NCBI RefSeq assembly: GCF_001700325.1
Contig: NZ_MATO01000066.1
Coordinates: 1-39,554 of the forward strand
Length of the DNA: 39,554 nucleotides
Source: Caryophanon latum
Lineage (GTDB): Bacteria; Bacillota; Bacilli; Bacillales_A; Planococcaceae
Reading direction: 5' to 3'
In this document: in pieces, positions 26,785 through 35,902 of the stretch
How positions within the stretch are numbered: position 1 is the first letter of the stretch
How the letters are laid out: each line of letters starts with the position of its first letter
Notes under the pieces: model-generated
The model's database searches: none
Told to the model about the DNA's origin: nothing
The model's input: only the letters and a program-made list of their open reading frames with translations
Made by a program: the position numbers and the translations under genes

Positions 26785-27720
26785 GTGAGTAAGGAAGGTC
26801 CAAACTACGGTGGTCAAGCACAAATTGAGGGCGTCATGTTCGGCGGGAAGCAGCACACTGTAACCGCGATTCGCCGCAACGACGACTCGATTGAATTTTG
26901 CTACTACGAGAAAAAGCAAAAGCCACTATTTCAAAAGCTAAAAAAAATCCCATTTGTGCGCGGGCTTGTCGCACTCATTGAATCTGCAGGCATGGGCTCA
27001 CGTCACATGCAGTTTGCGAGCGATCGCTACGACGTCGACCCTGGCACAGAAGCCGAGCAAGAGGAATCGATGTCGAAAATGCAAATGATTTTAGGCGTCG
27101 CGGTCATCGGTGTGCTGTCATTCCTTTTTAGTAAATTCATTTTTACGCTCGTGCCGATGTTTATTGCCGAAGCATTTTCGCCTGTATTTCCTGGCAAAAC
27201 CGAGCAAATTTTACTCGAAAGCTTCTTTAAGTTAATTTTATTGCTATCGTACTTATATTTACTTTCACTGACGCCGCTCATTCGCCGCGTATTCGAGTAT
27301 CACGGCGCTGAGCATAAAGTCATTAACTGCTACGAAGCGGGCTTGCCAATTACAGTGCAAAACGTACAAGCACAGTCGCGCCTACATTACCGCTGCGGCT
27401 CAAGCTTCATTTTATTTACCGTCATCGTCGGCATGTTCATTTACTTTTTAGTGCCGACAGATCCCCTTTGGCTGCGCGTTGTCAACCGCATTTTACTCAT
27501 TCCGGTTGTCATCGGCGTGTCGTTTGAAGTGTTGCAGGCGACAAATGCGGTGCGTAACGTGCCGGTGCTGCGCTACTTAGGTTACCCTGGTCTTTGGCTA
27601 CAGCTACTGACGACGAAGGAACCAAAAGACGATCAAGTCGAAGTGGCGATTGCATCGTTTAACAAGCTGTTAGAAGTTGAAAAAGAACCAGCAAGCGCAA
27701 ACGAGTTATACCAAGCATAA
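26785..27720 (+). CDS. yqhQ: DUF1385 membrane protein YqhQ
   Basis: The 311-residue protein begins at GTG with MSKEGPNYGGQAQIEGVMF, the diagnostic start of the DUF1385/YqhQ family. Four or so hydrophobic segments are visible (around residues 95-130, 145-168, 210-230 and 232-255), and the conserved EYHGAEHKVINCYEAG motif lies between them. The function is not established. It is divergent from aroQ, as in Bacillus. Confidence 0.88.
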   Translation: MSKEGPNYGGQAQIEGVMFGGKQHTVTAIRRNDDSIEFCYYEKKQKPLFQKLKKIPFVRGLVALIESAGMGSRHMQFASDRYDVDPGTEAEQEESMSKMQMILGVAVIGVLSFLFSKFIFTLVPMFIAEAFSPVFPGKTEQILLESFFKLILLLSYLYLLSLTPLIRRVFEYHGAEHKVINCYEAGLPITVQNVQAQSRLHYRCGSSFILFTVIVGMFIYFLVPTDPLWLRVVNRILLIPVVIGVSFEVLQATNAVRNVPVLRYLGYPGLWLQLLTTKEPKDDQVEVAIASFNKLLEVEKEPASANELYQA

Positions 27721-27760
27721 AAAAACGAACGACGCGAATTAACGTGTCGTTCGTTTTTTT
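27721..27760. terminator. Bidirectional terminator after yqhQ
   Basis: AAAAACGAACGACGCG pairs with CGTGTCGTTCGTTTTT, an almost perfect 16-bp stem with AATTAA in the loop. A- and T-runs flank it on both sides, so it can end yqhQ and the convergent small membrane gene. Confidence 0.92.
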
Positions 27761-28139
27761 ATACGCCGTTCATTACCCACGCATATACAATTAAACTAAT
27801 AAATGCGCTCAGTAACACCGACGCTTGAATAAATGAGATGACGTAATGTTTCATATACGGCTCATACTTTTTCTCAAGGACGCCTCGCAGCGCTAAAATG
27901 CCGCTCATCGCCACTGGAATAAATAGCACCGACCAAATGCCAAGCGTTGACGTAAATAATGCGACCGCCGCCACTGCGAGCACGACGATGCCAAGTTCGG
28001 CTGGCAGCTGCCATTTCGTTTTGTACGCGTAAAAAATCGTCGGCTCATCTGGTCGCTCGTAGCCAACTTTCCGCTTAATGATCGGGATGATGAGCCATTG
28101 ATGAATGATCATCATAAATAACACGATAAACAGTTCCAT
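27759..28139 (-). CDS. Small integral membrane protein (possibly DUF4181)
   Basis: This 126-residue protein has four predicted membrane segments: residues 2-20, 48-64, 66-86 and 103-123. Between the first two is a loop with KRKVGYERPDEPTIFYAYK. The arrangement reminds me of DUF4181-type membrane proteins, but this is a weak family guess. The gene stands alone between yqhQ and lipM on the minus strand. Confidence 0.7.
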   Translation of the reverse strand: MELFIVLFMMIIHQWLIIPIIKRKVGYERPDEPTIFYAYKTKWQLPAELGIVVLAVAAVALFTSTLGIWSVLFIPVAMSGILALRGVLEKKYEPYMKHYVISFIQASVLLSAFISLIVYAWVMNGV

Positions 28140-28206
28140 AAAATCGTTCCTTTAATTGAAATACTTCCATTATACAAAGAAGTATTTCCGCTATGCAACA
28201 AAACGG

Positions 28207-29040
28207 CTATCTTCTGAAATTCCACTCATCAGTCGCATATTTCGTGCGCTCAATTTCCTCGACGATTTGTAGCTGCTCGCTCGTTAGCTCATACGGTACG
28301 AGCTCAATTTGTAAACTTTGCTCAAACCCACGTCGAAATGCCTCTGTTGCTTGCGCTGCTGTAATATGTGCGTCCGTTAAGTCGTTGATCGCCACGGCCT
28401 TTTGCACGAGCTTATCGCGCATGATGGCCTTTTGCTCGTCTGATTCGAATTTAAACACCGATAACAGCTTATCAATGTCCACATCGAGTAAAATAGCACC
28501 GTGCTGTAAAATAACGCCCTTTTGACGCGTCTGCGCACTGCCTGCTACTTTTTTCCCTTCCACGACTAACTCGTACCAGCTCGGCGCATCGAAGCATACG
28601 GCGCTTTTTGGTTTCTTTAAGTCATCAAGCTGCTCTTTGCTTTCTGGTACACTAAAGTACGCCTCCATGCCAAGCTCATGAAATCCGCTTAAAATGCCTT
28701 CACTAATAACGCGGTACGCTTCTGTGACGTTTTTTGGCATGTCTGGGTGCTCCTCTGACACGATGACGCTATACGTTAGCTCATGCTCATGCAGCACGGC
28801 ACGTCCTCCAGTCGGTCTGCGCACGAAATCGATGCCTTGTGCTTGCACCGCTTCTAAGTTAATGTCGCGTGCAGCTGTTTGGAAGTAGCCGATTGATAAC
28901 GTCGGCTCTGCCCATTCATAAAAACGAATGACAGGTGGAATTTGCCCCTCGCTATGAAATGTTAAAAGCGCCTCGTCCATCGCCATGTTATACGACCCTC
29001 GACACTTACCTGAATTCATAAAATACCATTTTTCCATCAT
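28207..29040 (-). CDS. lipM: Octanoyl-[ACP]:protein octanoyltransferase
   Basis: LipM (277 residues) moves octanoate from acyl carrier protein to the H protein GcvH, the first step of lipoate assembly in Bacillus-type bacteria. It has the BPL/LplA-LipB fold: [28 protein letters not shown], the nucleophile Cys149 in [15 protein letters not shown] and [18 protein letters not shown]. The H protein is a component of the glycine-cleavage system encoded next door, so the gene sits beside its metabolic partner. Confidence 0.95.
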   Translation of the reverse strand: MMEKWYFMNSGKCRGSYNMAMDEALLTFHSEGQIPPVIRFYEWAEPTLSIGYFQTAARDINLEAVQAQGIDFVRRPTGGRAVLHEHELTYSVIVSEEHPDMPKNVTEAYRVISEGILSGFHELGMEAYFSVPESKEQLDDLKKPKSAVCFDAPSWYELVVEGKKVAGSAQTRQKGVILQHGAILLDVDIDKLLSVFKFESDEQKAIMRDKLVQKAVAINDLTDAHITAAQATEAFRRGFEQSLQIELVPYELTSEQLQIVEEIERTKYATDEWNFRR

Positions 29041-29084
29041 ACTATCTCCCTATAAAAGATTTATTGAAATTTTATCGTCGACTA

Positions 29085-29114
29085 TTGGACGAAAACGACC
29101 CTATCTTTTATAAT
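29085..29114 (+). promoter_or_regulatory. Probable sigma-A promoter of yqhL
   Basis: TTGGAC (29085-29090) and TATAAT (29109-29114) are separated by 18 nt and lie about 33 nt upstream of the yqhL start codon. This is one of the clearest promoters in the window. Confidence 0.7.
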
Positions 29115-29146
29115 ATGGTATACAGAAAGAAAGGGGTCATGTAACC

Positions 29147-29530
29147 ATGACAATTGTCTATGTACTAATCGGTTTAATTGTTGTTATTGCACTATATATT
29201 TTTTATAATGCAAGCAAGCTTAAAAAAGCAGTCACACCATTAACAGAAGAACAATTTAAAGAAGGCTACCGTAAAGCGCAACTGATCGATTTACGCGAGC
29301 CAAAAGAATTCGATGGCGGACATATTTTAGGTGCTCGTAACATTCCGATGACACAAATTCGTCAGCGCCATAAAGAAATTCGTCCAGATTTACCAGTATA
29401 TTTATACTGCCAAAATTCAAGCCGTAGCGCACGTGCTGCTCTTTTCTTAAAAAAGCGCGGCTACGACAAAATTTATCAGCTTGACGGCGGTTTCCGCAAA
29501 TGGACAGGTAAAATTAAATCGAAAAACTAA
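29147..29530 (+). CDS. yqhL: Membrane-anchored rhodanese-like sulfurtransferase
   Basis: The 127-residue protein has one N-terminal membrane helix (residues 3-21) and a cytoplasmic rhodanese domain. The domain shows LIDLREPKEFDGGHILGARNIP and the active-site cysteine in YLYCQNSSRSA. The family carries persulfide sulfur; the in vivo acceptor is unknown. AAAGGGG stands 10 nt before the ATG. It is divergent from lipM and converges with gcvPB, as in Bacillus. Confidence 0.9.
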   Translation: MTIVYVLIGLIVVIALYIFYNASKLKKAVTPLTEEQFKEGYRKAQLIDLREPKEFDGGHILGARNIPMTQIRQRHKEIRPDLPVYLYCQNSSRSARAALFLKKRGYDKIYQLDGGFRKWTGKIKSKN

Positions 29531-29539
29531 CCGTAAAAG

Positions 29540-29572
29540 CAGCGCGTGTTTCATACACGTCGCTGTTTTTTT
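29540..29572 (+). terminator. Terminator of yqhL
   Basis: CAGCGCGTGT pairs with ACACG-T-CGCTG (one bulge), followed by TTTTTTT on the plus strand. Confidence 0.85.
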
Positions 29573-29577
29573 ACGTG

Positions 29578-29605
29578 AAAAGAAGACCCTCCGCATTGGA
29601 GAGCC
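29578..29605 (-). terminator. Terminator of the glycine-cleavage operon
   Basis: On the minus strand GGCTCTCC pairs with GGAGGGTC around AATGC, with two G-U pairs, and runs into TTCTTTT. It is 12 nt past the gcvPB stop. Confidence 0.7.
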
Positions 29606-29616
29606 TTCCGCACGTA

Positions 29617-31095
29617 CTACTGTGTTACCGCTTCAGGCTTCGTGTAGCGCAGTACTGGCTTACGTGCTGCACGCGTTTCATCTAAGCGCGTCACGACCGT
29701 CGTATGCGGTGCATCTTGTACTTTCTCTGGCGTTTCCTCTGCTTCTTTTGCAATTTGAATCATCGCTTCGCAAAACGCATCAAGTGTTTCCTTCGATTCC
29801 GTTTCAGTCGGCTCAATCATAATGGCCTCCTCGACGTTTAACGGGAAGTACACTGTCGGCGGGTGGTAGCCAAAGTCTAATAGACGCTTCGCAATATCAA
29901 GCGTACGCACGCCGAGTTTCTTTTGGCGACGACCCGATAAAACGAACTCGTGCTTACAATGACGATCAAACGGTAAGTCGTAATGCTCCTCTAGACGACG
30001 CATCATGTAGTTCGCATTTAGCACCGCATATTCTGTCACTGCCTTTAAGCCGTCTGGACCCATCGTGCGAATGTATGTGTACGCGCGCACGTTAATGCCG
30101 AAGTTGCCGTAGTATGGCTTTACGCGACCGATTGATTGCGGACGATCGTAATCGAAGTGGAATGTGCCGTCCTCTTGTTTCACGAGCACTGGCTTCGGTA
30201 AAAACGGAATGAGCTCCTTTTTCACGCCGACTGGACCTGAACCTGGACCGCCGCCACCGTGTGGACCTGTGAACGTTTTATGCAAGTTTAAATGCACGCA
30301 GTCAAAGCCCATGTCGCCAGGACGCGCCTTTGCCATTACCGCATTTAAGTTCGCCCCGTCGTAATACACTTTGCCGCCGACTTCATGCACGAGCGCCGCC
30401 ATATCTAAAATATTTTCTTCAAATAAGCCGAGCGTGTTCGGGTTTGTGAGCATGAGTGCTGCTGTATCGTCACCGAGTACGCGCTTTAAGTCCTCTAAGT
30501 CAACAAGACCATCCTCGTTTGATTTCACCGTAATCGTCTCATACCCCGCAACCGTTGCAGATGCTGGGTTCGTACCGTGCGCTGAATCCGGTACGATCAC
30601 TTTGTTGCGGTGCCCTTCGCCGTTTGCCTCATGGAATGCGCGAATCATCATAAGCGCCGTCCATTCACCGTGTGCTCCTGCTGCTGGCTGTAACGTTACT
30701 TCGTCCATGCCTGTAATTTCAACGAGCGACGTTTGTAAATCATACAGTAGCTCCATCGCCCCTTGCACCGTTTCCTCGTCTTGCAGTGGGTGAACGTGCG
30801 CAAAGCCTGCAAAACGCGCGACCGCTTCGTTAATTTTCGGATTGTATTTCATCGTACATGAGCCGAGTGGATAAAAGCCTGAATCTACGCCGTGGTTACG
30901 ACGAGATAGCGCTGTATAGTGACGCATAATGTCTAGCTCTGACACTTCTGGTAGCTCCGCCGCTTCCTCACGCGCATAGCCTGCTGGTAATAAATCAGCT
31001 ACGTCGTAATCTTCAACGTCAAGCGGCTCTAAGTTGTAGCCGACACGCCCTTCACGTGTTAATTCGAAAATAAGTGGTTGGTTTTCGTTATGCAT
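29617..31095 (-). CDS. gcvPB: Glycine dehydrogenase (decarboxylating) subunit 2
   Basis: The 492-residue PLP-bearing half of the split P protein decarboxylates glycine and loads the aminomethyl group on the lipoyl arm of GcvH. The PLP lysine lies in [22 protein letters not shown], and the other core motifs [10 protein letters not shown] and [13 protein letters not shown] are intact. The chosen ATG ([12 protein letters not shown]) overlaps the end of gcvPA by 8 nt, so the subunits are translationally coupled. An ATG 33 nt earlier is in frame but unlike relatives. Confidence 0.96.
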   Translation of the reverse strand: MHNENQPLIFELTREGRVGYNLEPLDVEDYDVADLLPAGYAREEAAELPEVSELDIMRHYTALSRRNHGVDSGFYPLGSCTMKYNPKINEAVARFAGFAHVHPLQDEETVQGAMELLYDLQTSLVEITGMDEVTLQPAAGAHGEWTALMMIRAFHEANGEGHRNKVIVPDSAHGTNPASATVAGYETITVKSNEDGLVDLEDLKRVLGDDTAALMLTNPNTLGLFEENILDMAALVHEVGGKVYYDGANLNAVMAKARPGDMGFDCVHLNLHKTFTGPHGGGGPGSGPVGVKKELIPFLPKPVLVKQEDGTFHFDYDRPQSIGRVKPYYGNFGINVRAYTYIRTMGPDGLKAVTEYAVLNANYMMRRLEEHYDLPFDRHCKHEFVLSGRRQKKLGVRTLDIAKRLLDFGYHPPTVYFPLNVEEAIMIEPTETESKETLDAFCEAMIQIAKEAEETPEKVQDAPHTTVVTRLDETRAARKPVLRYTKPEAVTQ

Positions 31096-32431
31096 AAATA
31101 GCCCCCATCTCCGCAACAAGTGCATCAATTTCTTCCTTCGTACGCAGCTCCGTCACCGCAAGCAATACGTGACCTTCTAACTCTTTATACGCGCGACCTA
31201 AATCAAAGCCACCGATCATTCCTTTTTGCAGTAGTGCCGCGTTTACTTCCTTCACCGAACCGTTTACGTTCACGACGATTTCGTTAAAGTGCGCCCCTTG
31301 GAATGGCACTGTAAAGCCTGCTTTTTCAAACGCATTTTTCGCATAGCGCGTCTTCACGATGTTTTGTTTAGCAACTTCTTGAATGCCTTGCTTGCCGAGT
31401 GCTGTCATCGCCACTGATGCAGCAAGTGCAAGTAACGCTTGGTTTGAGCAAATGTTTGACGTCGCTTTGTCACGGCGAATGTGCTGCTCGCGTGCTTGCA
31501 ATGTTAATACGTAGCCGCGGCGCCCTTCTCCGTCCACCGTTTCGCCGACTAAACGCCCTGGAACTTTACGCACAAGCTTGTTCGTTACGGCAAAATAACC
31601 GCAATGTGGTCCGCCGAACGCTTCCGCAATACCGAACGGCTGCGCATCCCCAACTGTAATGTCAGCCCCTAGCTTACCTGGTGGTGTTAACACGCCGAGC
31701 GCAAGTGGGTTCGCCGATACGACGAATAAACCACCTAGCTCATGAATGATGTCGCCCGCTGCTTGAATGTCCTCGATTTGTCCGAAGAAGTTCGGATATT
31801 GTACGATGACCGCAGCCGCATCTTGTGCAAGCTCTTTTAATGCTGCTAAATCCGTTTGCCCGTCTACTGCTGGCACTTCAATGACGTCCACTGATTGCCC
31901 ATACGCGTACGTTTTTACAACGTCGCGATATTCTGGGTGCACAGTAGAAGAAATGACGATTTTTTTGCGTTTCGTATGCCCTGCCGCAAGCATCGCCGCT
32001 TCCGCTAAAGATGTACCGCCGTCATACATTGATGAGTTCGCGACGTCCATGCCTGTTAGCTCAGCAATCATCGTTTGGAACTCAAAAATCGCTTGAAGCT
32101 CCCCTTGCGAAATTTCTGGCTGATACGGTGTGTACGCTGTATAAAATTCTGAACGTGAAATGACGTGGTCGACGATGACTGGCTTGTAATGGTTATAAAC
32201 ACCTGCACCGAGGAAGGATACGTTTGCTTGCGTGTCGCTATTTTTCGCGGCAAGTTGCGATAGCTCCTTCATTAACGCGGCTTCTGACTTTGCTTGCTTT
32301 AGCTTGTAGTCGCCGCTAAATCGCACGCTTTCTGGAATGTCGGCAAACAGCTCATCTACCGCTTGTACACCGATTACGTCTAACATTTCTTGCTTATCTT
32401 GTTCCGTCATAGGTAAATAACGATGCTTCAT
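31088..32431 (-). CDS. gcvPA: Glycine dehydrogenase (decarboxylating) subunit 1
   Basis: The 447-residue N-terminal half of the split P protein pairs with GcvPB. Hallmarks are [17 protein letters not shown] at the start, [37 protein letters not shown] and [19 protein letters not shown]. The ATG at 32431 has AAGAGGG 9 nt upstream and matches the family start; an earlier in-frame ATG does not. It lies 27 nt after gcvT and overlaps gcvPB. Confidence 0.96.
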   Translation of the reverse strand: MKHRYLPMTEQDKQEMLDVIGVQAVDELFADIPESVRFSGDYKLKQAKSEAALMKELSQLAAKNSDTQANVSFLGAGVYNHYKPVIVDHVISRSEFYTAYTPYQPEISQGELQAIFEFQTMIAELTGMDVANSSMYDGGTSLAEAAMLAAGHTKRKKIVISSTVHPEYRDVVKTYAYGQSVDVIEVPAVDGQTDLAALKELAQDAAAVIVQYPNFFGQIEDIQAAGDIIHELGGLFVVSANPLALGVLTPPGKLGADITVGDAQPFGIAEAFGGPHCGYFAVTNKLVRKVPGRLVGETVDGEGRRGYVLTLQAREQHIRRDKATSNICSNQALLALAASVAMTALGKQGIQEVAKQNIVKTRYAKNAFEKAGFTVPFQGAHFNEIVVNVNGSVKEVNAALLQKGMIGGFDLGRAYKELEGHVLLAVTELRTKEEIDALVAEMGAIYA

Positions 32432-32458
32432 CTGTATAAGCCCTCTTTTCACAATAAA

Positions 32459-33544
32459 TTATTTTGCACGCGTATAAAACGGTGTTGCGACTACTTGTGC
32501 CTTCACGCGCTTTTGACGAATCGCGACTTCAACTTCTGTCCCAATCGCTGTGTAATTAACGTTGAGTAACGCTAAGCCGATGTTGCGCTTCGTCATCGGT
32601 GATTGTGTACCCGTCGTAACGATACCGATTAACGTATCACCGACGTACACTTCATAGCCGTGACGCGGAATGCCTTTATCGATCATTTCAATGCCGACAA
32701 TTTTACGCGTTAAGCCCGCTTCTTTTTGCGTCACAAGCGCATCCTTGCCGATAAAGTCGTCTTTATTTAGCTTCACCGCAAAGCCAATGCCTGCTTCCAG
32801 TGGTGAAATGTCTGTTGATAGCTCCTGCCCGTAAAGCGGTAAGCATGCTTCAAAGCGCAATGTATCGCGCGCGCCAAGCCCAGTCGGTGACACTTCGTCT
32901 TCGGCTAATAGCTTATGCCAAAGTGTTGTAATTGCCTCCGGTGTGCCGTATAGCTCAAAGCCGTCTTCCCCTGTGTAGCCTGAGCGCGATACTAAAACGC
33001 TTTGCCCAGCGACGTCAACGTTTTGCTCGAAGCGGAAATAGCGAATCGTTTGTAAATCCGTTTCGGTAAAGCGCTGTAATACATCTTGCGCGAGCGGTCC
33101 TTGCAGTGCAATTTGTGCATAGTTTGCTGATTCATTCGTAATCGTTACATCGAAGTTTGCTGCTTGCGCGTTCATCCAGTCAAAGTCTTTTTCGATGTTT
33201 GCAGCATTCACGCATAATAAATAACGGGATTCGTCTAGCTTGTATACGAGTAAATCATCGACAACGCCGCCTTCTGCATACAGCATCGCGTTGTACTGCG
33301 CTTGATTGATCGCAATTTTTGAAATGTCGTTGCTAAGTAAGTGCTGTAAATACGCTGTTGCCTCTACACCTTCGACAAAAATTTCACCCATGTGCGATAC
33401 GTCGAATAAGCCGGCTTTCGTACGCACCGCTTCATGTTCTTCTTTAATCGATGAAAATTGTACAGGTAGCTCCCAGCCGCCAAAATCAATCGTTTTTGCG
33501 CCATATGTAGCATAAGCATCAAATAATGGTGTACGTTTTAACAA
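32459..33544 (-). CDS. gcvT: Glycine cleavage system T protein (aminomethyltransferase)
   Basis: GcvT (361 residues) transfers the methylene group from the H-protein arm to tetrahydrofolate and releases ammonia. It starts [20 protein letters not shown] and shows [41 protein letters not shown] and FIGKDAL. The start codon is TTG, placed 7 nt after AGAGGAGG. The frame stays open further upstream through the riboswitch, but that part is not coding. The methylene-THF made here feeds folD at the other end of the window. Confidence 0.95.
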   Translation of the reverse strand: MLKRTPLFDAYATYGAKTIDFGGWELPVQFSSIKEEHEAVRTKAGLFDVSHMGEIFVEGVEATAYLQHLLSNDISKIAINQAQYNAMLYAEGGVVDDLLVYKLDESRYLLCVNAANIEKDFDWMNAQAANFDVTITNESANYAQIALQGPLAQDVLQRFTETDLQTIRYFRFEQNVDVAGQSVLVSRSGYTGEDGFELYGTPEAITTLWHKLLAEDEVSPTGLGARDTLRFEACLPLYGQELSTDISPLEAGIGFAVKLNKDDFIGKDALVTQKEAGLTRKIVGIEMIDKGIPRHGYEVYVGDTLIGIVTTGTQSPMTKRNIGLALLNVNYTAIGTEVEVAIRQKRVKAQVVATPFYTRAK

Positions 33545-33579
33545 TACGATTCCTCCTCTTTCATCAGCTGTATATGTAC

Positions 33580-33623
33580 AAAAAAAGGACAGAAGAATCC
33601 CTTGTATGAGATTCTCTGTCCTT
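33580..33623 (-). terminator. Riboswitch expression-platform terminator of gcvT
   Basis: On the minus strand AAGGACAGAGAATC pairs with GATTCTTCTGTCCTT around CTCATACAAGG and is followed by TTTTTTT. Its left arm overlaps the end of the second glycine aptamer, the layout of an ON switch in which glycine prevents termination. The same arrangement is known in the B. subtilis gcvT leader. Confidence 0.92.
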
Positions 33624-33800
33624 GCACCTGAAAGTATCACTTCTCGCCATAATTGAAGCTTTCCCCGTCGGTGGCCACCTACGTGACGCTCTCCAGAGTT
33701 GCGTCCAATATGAGTCTGTTTGCCTGAGAGATTCATAGATGTTTCACTACTTGCTCCTTCGGCGACGCCTAATGCGTGCTCTCCCCATATTTTCATCCGC
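33622..33800 (-). promoter_or_regulatory. Tandem glycine riboswitch controlling gcvT-gcvPA-gcvPB
   Basis: Two aptamers follow each other on the minus strand. The first (about 33790-33720) has GGGGAGAGC, CGCCGAAGGAGCAA and AATCTCTCAGGCAAA. The second (about 33698-33622) has CTGGAGAGCG, CACCGACGGGGAAAG and CTTTCAGGTGCAAGGACAG. These are the conserved words of the gcvT glycine riboswitch. It lies between aroK and gcvT and should raise expression of the cleavage operon when glycine is abundant. Confidence 0.96.
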
Positions 33801-33912
33801 GAATGATGTTTCAAATAATACATATACGTTACTTGCGTCTATCGTATCATCGTCAAACGATTCGGGCAATTATTTTTTGCAATTCTTAGAAAATTTTTAT
33901 TCTTTTCACTTG

Positions 33913-34440
33913 TTACGAACGTTTCGGACTATCCCCTTTTAAACGTGTCACTTGGAAGCCAATATATTCGACAATTTGTCGCACTGTGCGTTTTTCAGTC
34001 AGCACGTTAATATGCGCACTTTCTTTGTATGATTTTCGACGGCTATTGTACAGCGCCTCTAGCTCCTCGCGTGTTGAGCGTTGTACAATCGGACGGTTTT
34101 GATCGTGGCGAATGCGCGAGTAAATATCGTGAAATGTAGCGTCTAAAAAGAACACTAAGCCTGTCCGACGCATAATTTTTCGATTTTCCTCCTTCATCGC
34201 AACGCCGCCACCAGTCGCAATAATACAGCGCTCATCTCGGAACGTACGTAAAAACTCAGTCTCGATTTCACGAAAACGCTCCTCACCGTACTTTTCAAAA
34301 ATTTCAGGAATCGACATCCCTTGCTGTCTTACGATTTCACTATCCATATCGTAATACGGTAATTTCAAGTAATAGCTTAATCGTCGTCCAATCATACTTT
34401 TTCCACAGCCCATAAAGCCTACTAAGTAAATTTTACGCAT
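33913..34440 (-). CDS. aroK: Shikimate kinase
   Basis: The 175-residue P-loop kinase phosphorylates shikimate at O3. The Walker A motif GFMGCGKS begins at residue 8. The shikimate-binding DMDSEI, EERFREIE and ATGGGVA motifs and the lid region with QNRPIV follow. The ATG at 34440 has GAAGGTGAAG just upstream; an in-frame ATG 30 nt earlier is less likely. It follows the comG remnant, as in Staphylococcus and some Planococcaceae, where comG-aroK-gcvT is the usual order. Confidence 0.93.
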   Translation of the reverse strand: MRKIYLVGFMGCGKSMIGRRLSYYLKLPYYDMDSEIVRQQGMSIPEIFEKYGEERFREIETEFLRTFRDERCIIATGGGVAMKEENRKIMRRTGLVFFLDATFHDIYSRIRHDQNRPIVQRSTREELEALYNSRRKSYKESAHINVLTEKRTVRQIVEYIGFQVTRLKGDSPKRS

Positions 34441-34472
34441 TTCTTCACCTTCTTCATGACTTCCTGACAAAG

Positions 34473-34658
34473 TTACATATTTCGATAACTGTTGATTATC
34501 TCCATCGTAACACGAAGTTTCATGAATTCCAATGACTTATACGTTTGGATTTGTGCTTCATAGGCAAGAAGAAACCCTGCACCGTATGTCGTCGTCAAAA
34601 ACAATATAAACAACGACACGATCAATAAAACACCTCGCTCACTTTTCAATCGGTACAT
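34473..34658 (-). CDS. Short ComGG-like competence pseudopilus protein, possibly truncated
   Basis: The 61-residue product has a basic N-terminus (MYRLKSERG) and one membrane helix (residues 9-31, VLLIVSLFILFLTTTYGAGF) like the last protein of comG operons. B. subtilis ComGG is about twice as long, so this one may be shortened; the reading frame stops 32 nt before the aroK start. It overlaps the preceding comGF-like frame by 20 nt. Identification rests mainly on position and topology. Confidence 0.55.
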   Translation of the reverse strand: MYRLKSERGVLLIVSLFILFLTTTYGAGFLLAYEAQIQTYKSLEFMKLRVTMEIINSYRNM

Positions 34659-34914
34659 GAAATGTTCGCTCCTTTACATCGCCATCTACAAACGTCGCCT
34701 GCAGCCGCAACGTATTTCCTTCAATTGCTACGTACATATTGCTTACACCGTATAGAAGCGGCTCGTTTCCCGTATTCATGCTTCGACGTATGTAGTTGCT
34801 CGACTTGACGACATCAAATTGCTCCTCCACTTCCTTTCCATGCTCATCTAAAATCATGCGCTCTAACGTATGATTGCGCACAACTCGAAACGGTCGATCG
34901 TGCGCATCAATCAT
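34639..34914 (-). pseudogene. 5'-truncated comGF-like gene
   Basis: The open frame encodes about 91-96 residues resembling the C-terminal part of ComGF, a competence pseudopilus assembly protein (EQFDVVKSSNYIRR, EPLLYGVSNMYVAIEGN). The N-terminal prepilin-like membrane segment expected in ComGF (usually about 140 residues) is missing. The frame is closed by TAA at about 34933-34935, where AT-rich DNA of the mobile block begins. I infer that an insertion or deletion removed the 5' half. The family assignment is from weak similarity plus the comG-aroK-gcvT context. Confidence 0.6.
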
Positions 34915-34935
34915 TCGCTTTAGATAATCTTTTTA

Positions 34936-35161
34936 ATAACCCATATTATCAATCCGTTTCAAAAATCAAAAATCGCTACGACATATGGAATTCAAAAGAA
35001 ATAAAAGGATTGTCAGATAATTCTACCATCAACTCCAGCCTGAAAAGTTTAATTAAATATATTTACTTTTATCGTTCTAGAGATATAACCACAGAATATA
35101 CTTGCCAAATAATCTATAGAGTAAGTTAGTAAAATGAACCTGCTTGTTTATTTAAAAATAT
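34936..35161. other. AT-rich junction region without a gene
   Basis: This stretch separates the comGF remnant from the restriction-modification genes. It is clearly richer in A and T than the core genes and holds no credible gene on either strand. I found no obvious direct repeat or attachment site at its edge. Confidence 0.45.
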
Positions 35162-35209
35162 AAAAGGAGTACTCTAAAATCAAATTTAATTTTAGAGTAC
35201 TCCCTTTTT
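35162..35209. terminator. Bidirectional terminator after the restriction genes
   Basis: GGAGTACTCTAAAAT (35166-35180) pairs perfectly with ATTTTAGAGTACTCC (35189-35203) over 15 bp around an 8-nt loop. AAAA lies on the left and TTTTT on the right. It lies 85 nt beyond the nuclease stop codon. Confidence 0.85.
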
Positions 35210-35293
35210 CTAATTATCATTTAGATGTACGTGATGAGAAAATCAAAATGAGTCTGAATTTAGTTAGTCATGAATAATTCAGGATTAAGTATA

Positions 35294-35902
35294 CTAAATT
35301 TTCAAATCAAAATTAGATAAGAATTTTTGAGCATCATATCTTCTATCACTTGTTTTAACAATTGGTACACTGCCTGCTACTTGAAACTGTTTAGTAATTA
35401 ATTCAGCAACTAAGTTATCGAATTCTTCACTATTAGCTAAAACAAAGCCATCTAAACCCGCATACAAGTTATCCCTTTTACGTCTAGCTCCTACTTCACT
35501 TTTTGAAAGTGTAACTACAAAACATTGAACGTCTTTATGTACTTGTTTAATTGCTAAAGCCTCTAAATCCGCTTGTTTCCAACGTTCACGTAAAGTCGTC
35601 TTAATTGATAAAGCATATGAGCCTTCTGGATGATACAAAAATACATCAAAAATCGCTGAAGGCACATATGTTAATTCAGTTTGAAAATAAATATTTTCGA
35701 TACCAGCTCTGCCTAATGCAATAATAACTAAATTTTCAAAGATTGTACCATTCATTGAATTACTACTTTCATAACGATTCACATACAGATCCCAGTATAT
35801 GTTTATGAATTTTGATGGTGATAGTTTATCATCGATAGGCAAAGTATCAAATAAATCTTTAGTAATTTCTAAATTTGTAATGCCAGTTGTTGATTTTCGC
35901 AC
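35294..35902 (-). CDS. Probable type II restriction endonuclease (PD-(D/E)XK-like)
   Basis: The 202-residue protein overlaps the 3' end of a C5 cytosine methyltransferase by 34 nt, the usual layout of a restriction partner. A likely nuclease core is Asp86 in AIFDVFLYHP followed by Ser99-Ile-Lys101 in YALSIKTTLRERWKQAD, which fits a D-(x)n-(D/E/S)-x-K pattern; Glu56 in IFENLV may be a further acidic ligand. I do not recognise the specificity. Base composition is AT-rich like its partner. It could instead be an inactive relative, since the usual D/E before x-K is a serine here. Confidence 0.7.
   Translation of the reverse strand: MRKSTTGITNLEITKDLFDTLPIDDKLSPSKFINIYWDLYVNRYESSNSMNGTIFENLVIIALGRAGIENIYFQTELTYVPSAIFDVFLYHPEGSYALSIKTTLRERWKQADLEALAIKQVHKDVQCFVVTLSKSEVGARRKRDNLYAGLDGFVLANSEEFDNLVAELITKQFQVAGSVPIVKTSDRRYDAQKFLSNFDLKI

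Noticed and set aside
33545-33823. Upstream extension of gcvT by about 90 codons
   Set aside because: The stretch is the glycine riboswitch and terminator; the TTG start at 33544 has a good ribosome-binding site and gives the normal N-terminus.
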